Made by a program: the position numbers and the translations under genes. The notes beneath the pieces were generated by a model, which searched no databases, was not told where the DNA came from, and saw only the letters and a program-made list of their open reading frames with translations. This document shows, one piece after another, positions 40,534 to 52,270 of a DNA stretch of 64,000 bases (positions within the stretch are counted from its first letter, which is position 1; every line of letters begins with the position of its first letter). The stretch lies in contig NZ_QKVL01000003.1 in NCBI RefSeq assembly GCF_003231275.1, positions 1-64,000 on the forward strand. Reading direction: 5' to 3'. This DNA is from Pseudomonas huaxiensis (lineage in GTDB: Bacteria; Pseudomonadota; Gammaproteobacteria; Pseudomonadales; Pseudomonadaceae).

Positions 40534-42639
40534 TTAAACGCCCGAAGCCTTCGCTGCAGCAACGTCTTTGATCGACAGCTTGATGCGACCGCGGTTGTCC
40601 ACGTCCAGCACCAGAACTTCAACTTCCTGACCTTCTTTCAGGATGTCGGTCACTTTCTCTACGCGAGCGTCGCTCAGCATGGAGATGTGAACCAGACCGT
40701 CCTTGCCCGGCAGGATGTTGACGAAGGCGCCAAAGTCGACGATGCGCTCTACCTTGCCGACGTAGATCTTGCCGATCTCGGCTTCGGCAGTGATGCTCAG
40801 AACGCGCTGACGCGCTGCTTCTGCTGCATCTTTGGTTTCGCCGAAGATCTTGATCGAGCCGTCGTCTTCGATATCGATCGAAGCCTTGGTTTCTTCGCAG
40901 ATACCACGGATGGTCGCGCCGCCTTTACCGATGACGTCACGGATCTTGTCGGTGTCGATCTTCATCGCGATCATGGTCGGAGCATTTTCCGACAGCTCGC
41001 TACGGGACTGACCGATGATCTGGTTCATCTGACCGAGGATGTTCAGGCGCGCTTCCAGGGCTTGGCCCAGGGCGATCTCCATGATCTCTTCGGTGATGCC
41101 GTTGATCTTGATGTCCATCTGCAGCGCGGTAACACCCTTGGAGGTACCGGCAACCTTGAAGTCCATGTCGCCCAGGTGGTCTTCGTCACCGAGGATGTCG
41201 GTCAGAATGGCGAACTTCTCGCCTTCTTTAACCAGGCCCATGGCGATACCGGCAACCGGAGCCTTCATCGGTACACCGGCGTCCATCAGTGCCAGCGAAG
41301 CACCGCAAACCGATGCCATCGAGCTGGAACCGTTGGATTCGGTGATTTCCGACACAACGCGGATGGTGTACGGGAATGCGTCGGCGGCTGGCAGCATGGC
41401 CTGAACCGAACGACGGGCCAGACGACCGTGGCCGATTTCACGACGACCAGCACCGCCCATGCGGCCACACTCGCCCACCGAGAACGGTGGGAAGTTGTAG
41501 TGCAGCATGAAGGGGTCTTTACGCTCGCCTTCGAGGGTGTCCAGCAGCTGTGCGTCGCGGGCAGTACCGAGGGTCGCAACAACCAGCGCCTGGGTCTCGC
41601 CACGGGTGAACAGTGCGGAGCCGTGAGTCTTCGGCAGAACACCGACTTCGATGTTCAGCGGACGTACGGTCTTGGTGTCACGGCCGTCGATACGTGGCTT
41701 GCCGTTTACGATGTTTTCGCGAACGGTGCGGTATTCGATTTCGCCGAAGATTTCTTTGACTTCACCTGCCGAAGCCTGACCTTCCTCACCGGAGAACTTG
41801 GCGATCGCCTGATCGCGCAGTTCGCCGAGACGAGCGTAACGGTCGGCCTTGACGGTGATGGTGTAGCCCTGGGAAACGGCTTCGCCGAACTCGGCGCGGA
41901 TGGCGTTCAGCAGTTCGGTGTTGGCAACGGCTGGCTTCCAGTCCCAAGTCGGCTTGGCAGCTTCGGCGGCCAGCTCTTTGACAGCCTGGATGACTGCCTG
42001 GAATTCGTCGTGGGCAAACAGCACGGCGCCCAGCATCTGGTCTTCGGTCAGCTCTTTGGCTTCCGATTCAACCATCAGAACGGCGTCGGAAGTACCGGCG
42101 ACGACCATGTCCAGGCTGGAAGCAGCCAGTTGCTCGTAGGTCGGGTTCAGCAGGTAGCCGGTGCTCTCGTGGAAGGCAACGCGCGCGGCACCGATAGGGC
42201 CTTCGAACGGGATGCCGGAGATCGCCAGGGCAGCCGAGGTACCGATCATCGCAGCGATGTCCGGATCGGTCTTCTTGCTGGTGGAAACGACGGTGCAGAC
42301 AACCTGCACTTCGTTCATGAAGCCTTCTGGGAACAGCGGACGGATCGGACGGTCGATCAGACGCGAAGTCAGGGTTTCTTTCTCGGAAGGACGGCCTTCA
42401 CGCTTGAAGAAACCACCAGGGATCTTGCCGGCGGCGTAGGTCTTTTCCTGATAATGCACGGACAGCGGGAAGAAGCCCTTGCTCGGATCAGCGTGCTTCG
42501 CGCCAACCACGGTCACCAGCACGGTGACGTCATTATCAACGGTGACCAATACGGCACCGGATGCCTGACGGGCGATACGGCCAGTCTCGAGGGTTACGGT
42601 CGATTGACCGAACTGAAATTTCTTGATTACCGGGTTCAC
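40534..42639 (-). CDS. pnp: Polyribonucleotide nucleotidyltransferase (PNPase)
   Basis: This 3'-5' phosphorolytic exoribonuclease is a core of mRNA decay and degradosome work. At 701 residues the layout is standard: two RNase PH-like domains separated by a helical domain, a KH domain ([19 protein letters not shown], about residues 563-581) and an S1 domain ([20 protein letters not shown], about 622-641). It follows rpsO, as in most gammaproteobacteria, with a large hairpin in the gap. Confidence 0.98.
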   Translation of the reverse strand: MNPVIKKFQFGQSTVTLETGRIARQASGAVLVTVDNDVTVLVTVVGAKHADPSKGFFPLSVHYQEKTYAAGKIPGGFFKREGRPSEKETLTSRLIDRPIRPLFPEGFMNEVQVVCTVVSTSKKTDPDIAAMIGTSAALAISGIPFEGPIGAARVAFHESTGYLLNPTYEQLAASSLDMVVAGTSDAVLMVESEAKELTEDQMLGAVLFAHDEFQAVIQAVKELAAEAAKPTWDWKPAVANTELLNAIRAEFGEAVSQGYTITVKADRYARLGELRDQAIAKFSGEEGQASAGEVKEIFGEIEYRTVRENIVNGKPRIDGRDTKTVRPLNIEVGVLPKTHGSALFTRGETQALVVATLGTARDAQLLDTLEGERKDPFMLHYNFPPFSVGECGRMGGAGRREIGHGRLARRSVQAMLPAADAFPYTIRVVSEITESNGSSSMASVCGASLALMDAGVPMKAPVAGIAMGLVKEGEKFAILTDILGDEDHLGDMDFKVAGTSKGVTALQMDIKINGITEEIMEIALGQALEARLNILGQMNQIIGQSRSELSENAPTMIAMKIDTDKIRDVIGKGGATIRGICEETKASIDIEDDGSIKIFGETKDAAEAARQRVLSITAEAEIGKIYVGKVERIVDFGAFVNILPGKDGLVHISMLSDARVEKVTDILKEGQEVEVLVLDVDNRGRIKLSIKDVAAAKASGV

Positions 42640-42739
42640 GGTTTCCTACCTTTTCTCAGTGGCTCTGGGGGAACTGGTTTCTTGCGAATTCTTGGGCAGA
42701 ACGGGGAATCGGCCCCATTGACCGTCCAGATAAAACTAA

Positions 42740-42798
42740 AGGTTGGGAGCCTGCCCGGCCGTCGCGGAAACCGCTCGGGCAAGACAGACTGCCAACCT
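42740..42798 (-). promoter_or_regulatory. Large stem-loop in the rpsO-pnp spacer, likely RNase III site
   Basis: Three stacked stems are visible: AGGTTGG/CCAACCT outer, TGCCCG/CGGGCA middle and GCGG-AAA-CCGC inner. In E. coli a comparable hairpin in the pnp leader is cut by RNase III, which allows PNPase to repress its own translation. The same role here is inferred from position and size. Confidence 0.6.
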
Positions 42799-42890
42799 CA
42801 TAGATACGCGCGGCGCGCTCGTCAGCCATGGAGCGAAAGCTCTTGGCTGAAGACCGCAGCACGCCGCGCACACCACTGGCCAGGCCGCTA

Positions 42891-43160
42891 TTAGCGACGC
42901 AGACCCAGACGACCGATCAGGGCGCTGTAACGAGTGGTGTCTTTACCTTTCAGGTAGTCCAGCAGCTTGCGGCGCTGGTTTACCATGCGGATCAGACCAC
43001 GACGGGAGTGGTGGTCTTTGCCGTTGGCCTTGAAGTGGCCTTGCAGCTTGTTGATGTTGGCGGTCAGCAGAGCAACCTGTACTTCCGGGCTACCGGTGTC
43101 ACCAGCGGCTTGCTGGTAGTCGCCAACGATCTTTGCTTTTTCTTCAACGCTGAGTGCCAT
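42891..43160 (-). CDS. rpsO: 30S ribosomal protein S15
   Basis: The 89-residue primary 16S rRNA-binding protein of the small-subunit platform. The S15 pattern is complete: [20 protein letters not shown] (about residues 21-40), then [23 protein letters not shown]. It lies between truB and pnp, the classical order. The 5' leader (43161-43313) is about 150 nt and could hold the translational autoregulation structure known for S15, though I could not assign a pseudoknot by eye. Confidence 0.98.
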   Translation of the reverse strand: MALSVEEKAKIVGDYQQAAGDTGSPEVQVALLTANINKLQGHFKANGKDHHSRRGLIRMVNQRRKLLDYLKGKDTTRYSALIGRLGLRR

Positions 43161-43313
43161 CTGGCTTTCTCCAAATCAAGGGAAACCGGTAAAGGCTTCC
43201 AATAGGCCAGGGACTGCTCCCTGTATTCATAAAAGTGAGGTGTGACCGTGCCTATTAACAGCCACCCTCTGATCCATCCGTGCCGGACCTGAGCCCGACA
43301 CTGACGGTTTCGG

Positions 43314-44231
43314 TCATTCCGACCGAATCAGTCGACGCGGCGCGATGCGCCCGTCTTCGCTCACTTCACCGATCCCGATGAAGCGACCGTTGTGATCCTG
43401 TACGCGGACCATGCCGAATTTCGGCGCGTCCGGCGAACGTACCGGCTGACCATGCAGCCAGTAAAACGCACTGTGCTCGGAGAACTGCAGCAACGGCCAG
43501 TCAAGCAAGCCGCTGTCCGAAGGCATCAGGAAGCGATCGATCGCTTCATTGCCGCCATCGGCGTGAACCTGCTCGAGTTCTTCGAGGGTTACGGTCTGGG
43601 CCAGTTCGAACGGTCCGGCATGGGTGCGACGCAGTTCGGCGACATAAGCACCACATCCCAACACCTCGCCGATATCTTCGACCAGGGTGCGGATATACGT
43701 GCCCTTGGTGCAACCGACCGAGAGACGAACCCGGGTGCCTTCGCACTCCAGCAGTTCCAAGCGGGTAATAGTAACAGAACGTGCTTCACGCTCCACTACT
43801 TCACCTGCACGCGCCAGTTTGTACAACGGCTGGCCATCGCGCTTGAGGGCCGAGTACATCGGTGGTATCTGGCTGATTTGACCACGAAATTGTGGCAACA
43901 CCGCTTCAATGTCGGCGCGACCAACGGTCACATCGCGGGTCTGCAGGACTTCACCCTCGGCATCGCCGGTGGTGGTGGTCTGCCCCAGTTGCATGACCGT
44001 CTCGTAGCCCTTGTCGGAATCGAGCAGGTATTGCGAGAACTTGGTCGCCTCGCCGAAGCACAGCGGCAGTACGCCACTAGCCAGCGGATCAAGGCTGCCG
44101 GTATGTCCGGCCTTTTCAGCATTGAGCAGCCAGCGAACCTTCTGCAACGCGGCGTTGGAGGTGAACCCCAGCGGCTTGTCGAGCAGGATGATGCCACTGA
44201 CGTTACGACGGATACGTTTGACCTGAGCCAC
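43314..44231 (-). CDS. truB: tRNA pseudouridine-55 synthase
   Basis: TruB makes pseudouridine 55 in the T loop of nearly all tRNAs and also acts as a tRNA chaperone. The 305-residue protein has the N-terminal substrate motif [12 protein letters not shown], the catalytic Asp in [16 protein letters not shown] (about residues 42-57) and the C-terminal RNA-binding region. It begins three bases after rbfA, so the pair is translated together. Confidence 0.97.
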   Translation of the reverse strand: MAQVKRIRRNVSGIILLDKPLGFTSNAALQKVRWLLNAEKAGHTGSLDPLASGVLPLCFGEATKFSQYLLDSDKGYETVMQLGQTTTTGDAEGEVLQTRDVTVGRADIEAVLPQFRGQISQIPPMYSALKRDGQPLYKLARAGEVVEREARSVTITRLELLECEGTRVRLSVGCTKGTYIRTLVEDIGEVLGCGAYVAELRRTHAGPFELAQTVTLEELEQVHADGGNEAIDRFLMPSDSGLLDWPLLQFSEHSAFYWLHGQPVRSPDAPKFGMVRVQDHNGRFIGIGEVSEDGRIAPRRLIRSE

Positions 44232-44234
44232 GGA

Positions 44235-44633
44235 TCACTCCTTGCTATCCGGAACGTCGGTGCTCTGGTGCTGGCTGTCCTCGGCGACGGCGCGCTCGAT
44301 CAGCGCGGACAGATGGGCGCCGCGGGTGACGCTCTCGTCATAGTGGAAATGCAGTTGCGGCACGCTGCGCAGCTTCATTTCACGGCCGAGCTGCATGCGC
44401 AGGAAACCGGAGGCGGAGTTCAGGACTTTCAGACTCTGCTTGATGTCTTCGGCGCTGTCCTGGCCCATGACGGTGATGAACACCTTGGCATGGCCAACAT
44501 CGCGGCTGACATCGACGGCGGTGATGGTCACCAGGCCGACGCGCGGGTCTTTGACTTCACGACGGATCAACTGGGCCAGCTCACGCTGCATTTGATCGCC
44601 GATGCGTTGGGTACGGCTATATTCTTTTGCCAT
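44235..44633 (-). CDS. rbfA: 30S ribosome-binding factor A
   Basis: RbfA assists late 16S 5'-end maturation and cold adaptation. The 132-residue protein shows the KH-like fold motifs [17 protein letters not shown] (residues 6-22), [18 protein letters not shown] and [14 protein letters not shown]. The C-terminal tail is acidic and polar. It lies between infB and truB, 119 bp from infB; a nine-bp-arm hairpin (44661-44694) fills that gap without a T run. Confidence 0.97.
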   Translation of the reverse strand: MAKEYSRTQRIGDQMQRELAQLIRREVKDPRVGLVTITAVDVSRDVGHAKVFITVMGQDSAEDIKQSLKVLNSASGFLRMQLGREMKLRSVPQLHFHYDESVTRGAHLSALIERAVAEDSQHQSTDVPDSKE

Positions 44634-44752
44634 GTCTTGCTACCTGTAACTAAAGCGGCAAACGCCCGGCCAGGCATCAGCCGGACCGGGCGTTGCGTTC
44701 AGCGACAAGCGTGGCTTCACAGCCACCCGCCCGTCGCTTCCAAGCTCGTGAA

Positions 44753-47260
44753 TCAGAGCGTACGAGCCACCTGGACTTTCTCGAAGACTTCGATCTTGTC
44801 GCCGACCTTGACGTCGTTGTAGCTCTTGACGCCGATACCGCATTCCATGCCGGCACGTACTTCGGACGCATCGTCCTTGAAGCGGCGCAGGGATTCCAGC
44901 TCGCCTTCGAAGATAACCACGTCTTCGCGCAGTACACGGATCGGGCGGTTACGGTGAACCGTACCTTCCACGACCATGCAACCAGCGATCGCGCCGAACT
45001 TCGGCGAACGGAACACGTCACGCACTTCGGCGATACCCAGGATGTTCTCGCGAACATCGCTGCCGAGCATACCGGTCAGGGCTTTCTTGACGTCTTCGAT
45101 GATGTCGTAGATTACGTTGTAGTAACGCATATCCAGACCTTCCTGCTCGACGATCTTGCGCGCACCGGCATCGGCACGAACGTTGAAGCCGAACAGTACT
45201 GCGTTCGAAGCCAGTGCCAGGTTGGCGTCGCTCTCGGTGATACCACCGACACCGCCACCGATCACGCGCACTTGCACTTCGTCGTTGCCCAGGCCGCCGA
45301 GCGAACCTTGCAGAGCCTCGAGAGAACCACGAACGTCGGCCTTGAGGACGATGTTGAGGGTCTTCTTCTCTTCCTGGCCCATGTTCTCGAAGATGTTTTC
45401 CAGCTTGCCAGCATGAGCGCGAGCCAGTTTGACTTCGCGGAACTTGCCTTGGCGGAACAGTGCAACTTCGCGGGCTTTCTTCTCGTCAGCCACTACCGAC
45501 AGCTCGTCGCCAGCGTCCGGGGTGCCGTCCAGGCCGAGGATCTCGACCGGGATAGACGGACCGGCTTCTTTGACGGGCTTGCCGTTCTCGTCGAGCATCG
45601 CTCGTACGCGGCCGTAGTTGGAACCGCACAGAACCATGTCGCCTTGACGCAGGGTGCCGTCCTGAACCAGAACGGTCGCCACCGGGCCACGGCCCTTGTC
45701 CAGGCGAGACTCGACCACGACACCACGACCTGGCGCGGATGGAGTGGCTTTGAGCTCGAGGATCTCGGCTTGCAGCAGAACGGCTTCGAGCAGTTCGTCA
45801 ACACCGGTACCCATCTTCGCCGAAACTTTGACGAATGGAGTGTCACCACCCCAGTCCTCGGAAGTAACGCCTTCGACGGACAGCTCGTTGCGGATGCGGT
45901 CGAGGTCAGCGCCCGGCTTGTCGATCTTGTTCACTGCAACAACCAGTGGAACGCCAGCAGCCTTGGCGTGCTGAACCGCTTCGCGGGTCTGAGGCATCAC
46001 ACCGTCGTCAGCCGCGACCACCAGGATCACGATGTCGGTCGCCTTGGCACCACGGGCACGCATGGCGGTAAACGCGGCGTGACCAGGGGTGTCGAGGAAG
46101 GTGACCATGCCGCGGTCGGTTTCCACGTGGTAGGCACCGATGTGCTGGGTGATACCACCGGCTTCGCCAGCAGCAACCTTGGCACGACGGATGTAGTCGA
46201 GCAGCGAGGTCTTACCGTGGTCAACGTGGCCCATTACGGTCACGACCGGCGCACGGGCAAAGGTCTCACCTTCGAACTTCAGCGATTCGGCCAGGGAGTC
46301 TTCCAGGGCAGTGTCGCTGACCAGGGTGACCTTGTGGCCCAGCTCTTCGGCGACCAGTTGAGCAGTCTCCTGATCGAGCACCTGGTTGATGGTGACCGGA
46401 GTACCCATCTTGAACATGAACTTGACGACTTCAGCGCCTTTGACCGACATCTGCTGCGCAAGGTCGGAAACCGTAATGGTCTCGCCGATGCTTACGTCGC
46501 GGATTACCGGACCGGTAGGGCTCTGGAAACCGTGAGCGTTGCGTTTCTTCGGCTTGGACTTGCCACGACCGCCGCGACGGAAACCATCGCTTTCTTCCTC
46601 GGTAGTACGTGGAGCGGCGCGAGGAGTAGGAGCTTTCTCTTTCTCCTTGACCTTGACCGATACGCGCGGCGCTTCGTTGCGACGCTCGCCACCGCGACGA
46701 TCATCGTCACGTGCACGGTCGTTGCGACGGCTTTCATCTTTCTTGCGGTCAGCAGCTGGAGCCGGGGCTGCAGCGGGCTCGACGGCAGCCGAGGCCTCAG
46801 CCTGCGCAACCGGAGCGGCTACAGGCGCGGCAGCCGGTGCTGCTGGCGCTTGGCGACGAGTCTCTTCCTCGGTGCGCTGACGCGCTTCGGCTTCGGACTT
46901 CTCGCGGACAGCATTTTCGGCCGCGCGGCGCTCTTCCAGCTCACGCTTCTGCTCAGCCTGGACTTCTTCCGGGCTGCGCTGTACGAAAACTTTCTTCTTG
47001 CGTACTTCTACGCTGATGCTCTTGCTACCGGCAACACGCAGGGTGCTGGTGGTCTTGCGCTGCAAGGTAATCTTGCGCGGCTCTTCCACCTTTGCCTTAT
47101 GGCTGCTTTTCAAATGGGTCAGCAGAGCCTGCTTCTCACTGTCGCTCACCAGCTGACCGGCATCGGTGTGCGGCAGACCTGCCTCACGCATCTGCTGCAG
47201 CAGGCGCTCTACCGGTGCAGCGACCTCTTGGGCCAATTCTTTCACCGTGACTTGCGTCAT
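44753..47260 (-). CDS. infB: Translation initiation factor IF-2
   Basis: The GTPase that brings fMet-tRNA to the 30S subunit and promotes subunit joining. The 835-residue protein has an N-terminal IF2-N subdomain, a long low-complexity Ala/Glu/Arg-rich linker (about residues 85-270), the G domain ([27 protein letters not shown]; about 335-500) and C-terminal domains II-IV. The ATG has a GAGAGAAG box. It follows nusA by 26 bp, as is standard. Confidence 0.98.
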   Translation of the reverse strand: MTQVTVKELAQEVAAPVERLLQQMREAGLPHTDAGQLVSDSEKQALLTHLKSSHKAKVEEPRKITLQRKTTSTLRVAGSKSISVEVRKKKVFVQRSPEEVQAEQKRELEERRAAENAVREKSEAEARQRTEEETRRQAPAAPAAAPVAAPVAQAEASAAVEPAAAPAPAADRKKDESRRNDRARDDDRRGGERRNEAPRVSVKVKEKEKAPTPRAAPRTTEEESDGFRRGGRGKSKPKKRNAHGFQSPTGPVIRDVSIGETITVSDLAQQMSVKGAEVVKFMFKMGTPVTINQVLDQETAQLVAEELGHKVTLVSDTALEDSLAESLKFEGETFARAPVVTVMGHVDHGKTSLLDYIRRAKVAAGEAGGITQHIGAYHVETDRGMVTFLDTPGHAAFTAMRARGAKATDIVILVVAADDGVMPQTREAVQHAKAAGVPLVVAVNKIDKPGADLDRIRNELSVEGVTSEDWGGDTPFVKVSAKMGTGVDELLEAVLLQAEILELKATPSAPGRGVVVESRLDKGRGPVATVLVQDGTLRQGDMVLCGSNYGRVRAMLDENGKPVKEAGPSIPVEILGLDGTPDAGDELSVVADEKKAREVALFRQGKFREVKLARAHAGKLENIFENMGQEEKKTLNIVLKADVRGSLEALQGSLGGLGNDEVQVRVIGGGVGGITESDANLALASNAVLFGFNVRADAGARKIVEQEGLDMRYYNVIYDIIEDVKKALTGMLGSDVRENILGIAEVRDVFRSPKFGAIAGCMVVEGTVHRNRPIRVLREDVVIFEGELESLRRFKDDASEVRAGMECGIGVKSYNDVKVGDKIEVFEKVQVARTL

Positions 47261-47286
47261 GCACTTCTCTCCTCAGGCCAGCCTGC

Positions 47287-48768
47287 TTACTCGAACCAGT
47301 GGGCTCGGGCGGCCATGATCAACTTGCCGGCACGCTCTTCGTCGATGCCGTCGATGTCGAGCAGATCGTCAATCGACTGCTCGGCCAGGTCTTCGCGGGT
47401 AACCACGCCGCGCACCGCCAGTTCCGCCGCCAGATCCTTGTCCATACCCTCAAGAGAGAGCAGGTCTTCGGCCGGATGGGCGTCTGCCAGTTTTTCCTCG
47501 GTAGCGATGGCTTTGGTCAACAGACGGTCCTTGGCACGAGCGCGGAGCTCGTTGACGATCTCCTCGTCGAAGCCATCGATGTTGAGCATTTCTTCCAGCG
47601 GTACATAGGCAATTTCTTCGAGGCTGGTAAAGCCTTCGTCGACCAGCACCTGGGCCAGTTCTTCGTCGACTTCCAGCTCTTCGATGAAGTTGCGCAGGAT
47701 GTCGCCGGTTTCCGCTTGCTGCTTGGCCTGGATGTCCGATTCGGTCATCACGTTCAGGGTCCAGCCGGTCAGTTGACTGGCCAGGCGAACGTTCTGACCG
47801 CCGCGACCGATCGCCTGCGCCAGGTTGTCAGCGGCAACAGCGATATCCATCGCGTGGGCATCTTCATCAACGATGATCGCCGCGACTTCAGCCGGCGACA
47901 TGGCGTTGATGACGAACTGTGCAGGGTTGTCGTCCCAGAGCACGATATCCACGCGCTCACCACCCAGCTCTCCGGAAACCGCTTGAACCCGGGAGCCGCG
48001 CATGCCGATGCAGGCGCCTTGTGGGTCAATGCGTTTGTCCTTGGAGCGGACGGCGATCTTTGCTCGAGAGCCCGGATCACGCGAAGCAGCCATCACTTCG
48101 ATCAGGCCCTCGGCGATTTCCGGTACTTCGATGCGGAACAGCTCGATCAGCATCTGCGGCGCGGTACGCGACAGGATCAGTTGCGGACCGCGGTTCTCAG
48201 TGCGGATTTCCTTGAGCAGCGCACGAACTCGAACGCCTACCCGGAAAGTCTCGCGAGAAATGATGTCTTCACGTGCCAGCAGTGCTTCGGCGTTGTTACC
48301 CAGATCAACGATGACGTTGTCGCGGGTAACTTTCTTGACGGTGCCGGAGATGATTTCACCCACACGCTCACGATAGGCATCGACCACCTGAGCACGCTCT
48401 GCCTCGCGAACCTTCTGCACAATGACTTGCTTGGCGGTCTGGGCAGCAATACGGCCGAACTCGATGGATTCGATCTTCTCTTCGATGATCTCGCCAGCGA
48501 CAGCGTCCGGCTTTTTCGCCTGGGCCTGGTCGACGGCCAGTTCGATCGCAGGATCGTCCAGGTCTTCGTCTTCGACCACGGTCCAGCGGCGGAAGGTTTC
48601 GTAGTTACCGGTGTGGCGGTTGATTTCCACACGCAGGTCAACTTCGTCTTCAAAACGTTTTTTAGTTGCGGTGGCCAGAGCCACTTCCAGCGCTTCAAAA
48701 ATCACGCCGGCCGGTACGCCCTTTTCATTGGATACCGACTCAACAACCAGCAGTACTTCTTTGCTCAT
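47287..48768 (-). CDS. nusA: Transcription termination/antitermination factor NusA
   Basis: NusA binds RNA polymerase and modulates pausing, termination and rRNA antitermination. The 493-residue protein has the N-terminal polymerase-binding domain, an S1 domain ([21 protein letters not shown] region, about residues 132-152), two KH domains ([18 protein letters not shown] and [18 protein letters not shown]) and two acidic C-terminal repeats. The start [12 protein letters not shown] is the family start; an in-frame extension of 19 residues is ignored. Confidence 0.98.
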   Translation of the reverse strand: MSKEVLLVVESVSNEKGVPAGVIFEALEVALATATKKRFEDEVDLRVEINRHTGNYETFRRWTVVEDEDLDDPAIELAVDQAQAKKPDAVAGEIIEEKIESIEFGRIAAQTAKQVIVQKVREAERAQVVDAYRERVGEIISGTVKKVTRDNVIVDLGNNAEALLAREDIISRETFRVGVRVRALLKEIRTENRGPQLILSRTAPQMLIELFRIEVPEIAEGLIEVMAASRDPGSRAKIAVRSKDKRIDPQGACIGMRGSRVQAVSGELGGERVDIVLWDDNPAQFVINAMSPAEVAAIIVDEDAHAMDIAVAADNLAQAIGRGGQNVRLASQLTGWTLNVMTESDIQAKQQAETGDILRNFIEELEVDEELAQVLVDEGFTSLEEIAYVPLEEMLNIDGFDEEIVNELRARAKDRLLTKAIATEEKLADAHPAEDLLSLEGMDKDLAAELAVRGVVTREDLAEQSIDDLLDIDGIDEERAGKLIMAARAHWFE

Positions 48769-48828
48769 CGTACGCCTCGCCTTTCGCAAGCCATTAGGTC
48801 CGCTTTTCTGGAGCGGATCCGGCATGTC

Positions 48829-49287
48829 TCAGTCAAAACTGGGAATAATGTTGGCCTTGTCGATCGAGTCGATCGGCAACAGGAATTCGTGACTGTCCAC
48901 CTGGACCACGACATCCTGTTCCTCCACACCGCGGAGCAGGCCTTGAAAGTTACGACGACCTTCGAAGGGCGTACGCAGCTTGATCTTCACTTGTTCGCCG
49001 GCATGCGAGGCAAACTGTTCAAGAGTGAACAGCGGGCGATCCATGCCAGGAGAGGACACTTCAAGGGTGTATTCGGAGCTGATTGGATCTTCAACATCCA
49101 GAACGCCACTGATCTGGCGACTGACGGCTTCGCAATCTTCGACCAGAATGCCGCCTTCTTTGTCGATATAGATACGCAGTACCGAATGTTTGCCTTGAGA
49201 AATGAACTCGATTCCCCAGCATTGATAGCCGAGCGCCTCGACCACCGGGGCCAACAAGGCCTGCAACTGTTCTAGCTTGCTCGACAC
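48829..49287 (-). CDS. rimP: Ribosome maturation factor RimP
   Basis: RimP is needed for early 30S assembly. The 152-residue two-domain protein shows [34 protein letters not shown] split across about residues 33-57, and the Sm-like domain [12 protein letters not shown]. The GTG at 49287 has GAGGGGG at a suitable distance, whereas the ATG six codons upstream has no ribosome site, so GTG is chosen. It opens the rimP-nusA-infB group after the initiator tRNA. Confidence 0.95.
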   Translation of the reverse strand: MSSKLEQLQALLAPVVEALGYQCWGIEFISQGKHSVLRIYIDKEGGILVEDCEAVSRQISGVLDVEDPISSEYTLEVSSPGMDRPLFTLEQFASHAGEQVKIKLRTPFEGRRNFQGLLRGVEEQDVVVQVDSHEFLLPIDSIDKANIIPSFD

Positions 49288-49384
49288 CTGAACCCCCTCG
49301 TGCATGCTGTGCAAATAAAAAATGGGCAAGCGCCCATCCATGAAATGCGCCGTTGAACATCGGCGCTGAGAACTGTTCAGCTAA

Positions 49385-49408
49385 CAAAAAGCCCCTTGAA
49401 AAGGGGCT
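49385..49408 (-). terminator. Terminator after the initiator tRNA gene
   Basis: On the minus strand AGCCCCTT-TC-AAGGGGCT is followed by TTTTTG. It lies 11 bp past the tRNA-fMet 3' end and would separate the tRNA transcript from rimP. Confidence 0.8.
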
Positions 49409-49418
49409 CCGCTGAAAC

Positions 49419-49495
<77 letters not shown>

Positions 49496-49554
49496 ACAAA
49501 GCTGGGGCGAAAGTATACGACCGAACCCCGGGAGGGTCAATCCAACCTCCACCT

Positions 49555-49580
49555 ACAAGAAAGCCCGCTCAAAGCGGGCT
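49555..49580 (-). terminator. Hairpin between tRNA-Leu and tRNA-fMet
   Basis: AGCCCGCT-TTG-AGCGGGCT on the minus strand is followed by TTCTTG, a moderate T run, 14 bp past the tRNA-Leu gene. Confidence 0.65.
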
Positions 49581-49593
49581 CTCATGCTTCAAA

Positions 49594-49679
49594 TGGTACC
49601 GAGAAGGGGACTCGAACCCCTACACCCTATGGGCACAACCACCTCAAGGTTGCGTGTCTACCAATTCCACCACCTCGGC
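49594..49679 (-). tRNA. tRNA-Leu (GAG anticodon)
   Basis: This 86-nt class II tRNA has an encoded CCA and a long variable arm (GTGCCCATAGGGTGT region). The anticodon loop reads TTGAGGT between CAACC and GGTTG stems, giving GAG for CTC/CTT leucine codons. It follows secG by about 20 bp on the same strand and is probably processed from a secG-tRNA transcript. Confidence 0.96.
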
Positions 49680-49698
49680 AATACTACTTTGAAACCCG

Positions 49699-50088
49699 TT
49701 ACTTCTGCTCTTGAGCTGGAGGAACATCGCCAGTGTTGCCGGCTTCGTTCTTCTGTTGCTCCTGGAGCACCGGTACATCATCTGCTGCCGGTTTGGCTTG
49801 CTTAACTTCTAATACCGCTGGATCTGGCAACCCTACTTGAGTCAGCTCATGAGCTTTCTCTTTAGCAAAGTATCCTAACCCAAGAGCAGTTAAGAAGAAA
49901 GAGGCAGCTAGTATAGCAGTAAACTTACTCAGGAAGGTAGCAGAACCTTGGCTTCCGAACACAGTATTTGAAGCACCTGCGCCGAAAGATGCACCTGCTT
50001 CCGCACCTTTACCCTGTTGAAGCAGAACCAGCACTACCAAACCCAGTGCGCCCAACAGATGAAGAACGACAATAACTGTTTCCAGCAT
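49699..50088 (-). CDS. secG: SecG subunit of the SecYEG translocase
   Basis: SecG is a small membrane subunit that improves protein export. The 129-residue protein has two helices ([19 protein letters not shown], about residues 5-23, and [19 protein letters not shown], about 56-74) joined by the family loop [20 protein letters not shown]. The C-terminal tail is polar, rich in Gln, Glu and Pro, and variable. It lies three bases after tpiA. Confidence 0.95.
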   Translation of the reverse strand: MLETVIVVLHLLGALGLVVLVLLQQGKGAEAGASFGAGASNTVFGSQGSATFLSKFTAILAASFFLTALGLGYFAKEKAHELTQVGLPDPAVLEVKQAKPAADDVPVLQEQQKNEAGNTGDVPPAQEQK

Positions 50089-50091
50089 TTT

Positions 50092-50847
50092 TCAGTTTCC
50101 TGCGGCGCGACAAATTGCACCGAATTCGTCTGCGTTCAGGGAAGCCCCACCAATGAGCCCCCCATCAATATCCGGCATGCCGAACAGCTCAGCCGCATTG
50201 GCCGCCTTCACGCTGCCGCCGTATAGAAGCCGCGCATTCTGCGCAACTTCTGAATCCTTTACCGCCAACTGCTCGCGAATGGCTTTATGCACATCCTGCG
50301 CTTGCTGCGGAGTAGCTGTGAGGCCAGTACCGATGGCCCAAACTGGCTCATAGGCAATAATCGCACTTGCAAAGACCGCAACACCCAACGTATCGATGAT
50401 GCTGTCCAGCTGCTGCCCAACAACTTCAAGCGTCTTGCCTGCTTCGCGCTCTTCGAGGGTCTCCCCTACACAGAACACAACCTTCAATCCACAGGACTGT
50501 GCCGCTGCGAACTTCCGAATCAGGGTCGAGTCTTGCTCTTCCAGAATCTGACGCCGCTCGGAGTGACCGATCAACACCCACTCACAACCGACATCAACCA
50601 ACTGACTCGGAGCCACCTCTCCCGTCAAAGCCCCTTGCTGGGGTTCGACCGCGGAGTCCTGAGCACCTACAGCGATCGACTTGCCTTCAAGCCCGTCGAC
50701 CACCTGTGCAATGAACAGGCTGGGTGGAAACACCGCGACATCAACACCGCTTGGCAGGGCCTGATTACTCAGGCTTTTGATCAGCTCAGCGACGCTGGCG
50801 CGGGTACCGTGCATCTTCCAGTTACCAGCTACCATAGGGCGACGCAT
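50092..50847 (-). CDS. tpiA: Triosephosphate isomerase
   Basis: Interconverts dihydroxyacetone phosphate and glyceraldehyde-3-phosphate. The 251-residue TIM barrel has the catalytic Lys in GNWKMHG (residues 7-13), His in GHSERR (about 95-100) and Glu in [11 protein letters not shown] (about 165-175). A loop motif [11 protein letters not shown] near the C-terminus binds phosphate. It is followed closely by secG, the usual Pseudomonas pairing. Confidence 0.97.
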   Translation of the reverse strand: MRRPMVAGNWKMHGTRASVAELIKSLSNQALPSGVDVAVFPPSLFIAQVVDGLEGKSIAVGAQDSAVEPQQGALTGEVAPSQLVDVGCEWVLIGHSERRQILEEQDSTLIRKFAAAQSCGLKVVFCVGETLEEREAGKTLEVVGQQLDSIIDTLGVAVFASAIIAYEPVWAIGTGLTATPQQAQDVHKAIREQLAVKDSEVAQNARLLYGGSVKAANAAELFGMPDIDGGLIGGASLNADEFGAICRAAGN

Positions 50848-50913
50848 GCTGTACCTCGTCGGTCAAAGTGGGCGCAGATGTTACCCAACCCGATCACTAC
50901 TGGCAAGCGTAAA

Positions 50914-52254
50914 TCAAACGCAAACTTCACTTACCAGTTTTGCCAGTGCTTCGGCATGGCCGCGAACCTGACTTTCGTCGTCACCTTCGACCATTACACG
51001 CACGAGAGGCTCTGTTCCGGACTTGCGCAACAACACGCGACCACGCCCGGCCATATCCTCGGTAATACGCTCACACGCTTCCTTCACCGAAGGGTGCTCA
51101 AGCGGATCGACCTTGCTTGCCCCGAAACGGACATTGATCAGCACCTGCGGGCACTTGCGGACAGCCTGGCGAGCTTGCGCAAGGGTCTCTCCACGGCGCT
51201 TGAGCGCCATCAGCACCTGCAGAGCAGCGATGATCGCGTCTCCAGTCGTGGTGTGATTGCAGCAAACCACATGCCCGGAGTTTTCCCCGCCAATGATCCA
51301 CTCGCGCGCCAGCAACTCCGCCATGACGTAACGGTCACCCACCTTCGCTCGCACGAAAGGAATCGACAGGTCCTTCAGCGCAAGCTCCAGCCCCAGGTTG
51401 CTCATGAGCGTACCCACCACGCCCCCCTGAAGCTTGCCGCGGTCATGGAGGTCACGAGCGATGATGAACAAGAGTTCGTCACCATCAACAATGGCGCCCG
51501 TGTGATCAACCATCAGCACGCGGTCACCATCGCCGTCGAAGGCGATACCCAGATCGGCGTGACCAACCAGTACCGCTGCCTGCAGCGACTCGATATGAGT
51601 CGAGCCGCAGTTTTCGTTGATGTTCAGACCATCCGGCTGTGCAGACAGAACAGTAACTTCGGCACCCAACTCACGAAACACGCTTGGAGCAACCTTGTAG
51701 GTCGCGCCATGAGCACAGTCGATGGCCAGCTTCAGACCAGAGAAATCGGTACTGCTCGGCACGCTGCTCTTGCAGAATTCGATATAGCGACCGGCCGCAT
51801 CGTTGATTCGGGAGACCTTGCCCAGCTTGCTCGACTCGACCACCGTCATCGGCTGGTCAAGCAGCTCTTCGATCATCAGTTCGACTTCGTCAGGCAACTT
51901 GGTACCTTGCCCGGAGAAAAACTTGATGCCGTTGTCGTCATGCGGATTGTGGGAGGCACTGATCACGATACCCGCCTCGGCATGGAAGGTTCGCGTCAGG
52001 TAAGCGATAGCCGGAGTCGGCATCGGCCCCAGCAGCAGCACATCAGCCCCGGCAGCCGAAAGCCCGGCCTCCAGGGCAGACTCGAACATATACCCGGAAA
52101 TACGGGTGTCCTTGCCTACCAATACACGGCAGTGCCCCTGCTTGCGAAAGGCCATACCCGCCGCCCAACCCAGCTTAAGCATGAAATCAGGCGTAATCGG
52201 GTATTCACCAACACGACCGCGGATGCCGTCGGTACCAAAATATTTTCTACTCAT
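50914..52254 (-). CDS. glmM: Phosphoglucosamine mutase
   Basis: Converts glucosamine-6-phosphate to glucosamine-1-phosphate on the way to UDP-GlcNAc for peptidoglycan and lipopolysaccharide. The 446-residue protein has the phosphoserine Ser101 in [12 protein letters not shown], the metal loop DGDGDR (about residues 242-247), and the sugar-binding GGENSGH near 326-332. It is downstream of folP by 16 bp; the folP-glmM pairing is typical. Confidence 0.97.
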   Translation of the reverse strand: MSRKYFGTDGIRGRVGEYPITPDFMLKLGWAAGMAFRKQGHCRVLVGKDTRISGYMFESALEAGLSAAGADVLLLGPMPTPAIAYLTRTFHAEAGIVISASHNPHDDNGIKFFSGQGTKLPDEVELMIEELLDQPMTVVESSKLGKVSRINDAAGRYIEFCKSSVPSSTDFSGLKLAIDCAHGATYKVAPSVFRELGAEVTVLSAQPDGLNINENCGSTHIESLQAAVLVGHADLGIAFDGDGDRVLMVDHTGAIVDGDELLFIIARDLHDRGKLQGGVVGTLMSNLGLELALKDLSIPFVRAKVGDRYVMAELLAREWIIGGENSGHVVCCNHTTTGDAIIAALQVLMALKRRGETLAQARQAVRKCPQVLINVRFGASKVDPLEHPSVKEACERITEDMAGRGRVLLRKSGTEPLVRVMVEGDDESQVRGHAEALAKLVSEVCV

Positions 52255-52270
52255 AAATGCTCCGTCACTC

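Noticed and set aside
44693..47608. Very long open frame (971 codons) on the plus strand opposite infB and nusA
   Set aside because: It is antisense to infB and nusA, whose families and motifs are certain. GC-rich codon bias leaves the opposite frame open; the protein shows no domain and no ribosome site.
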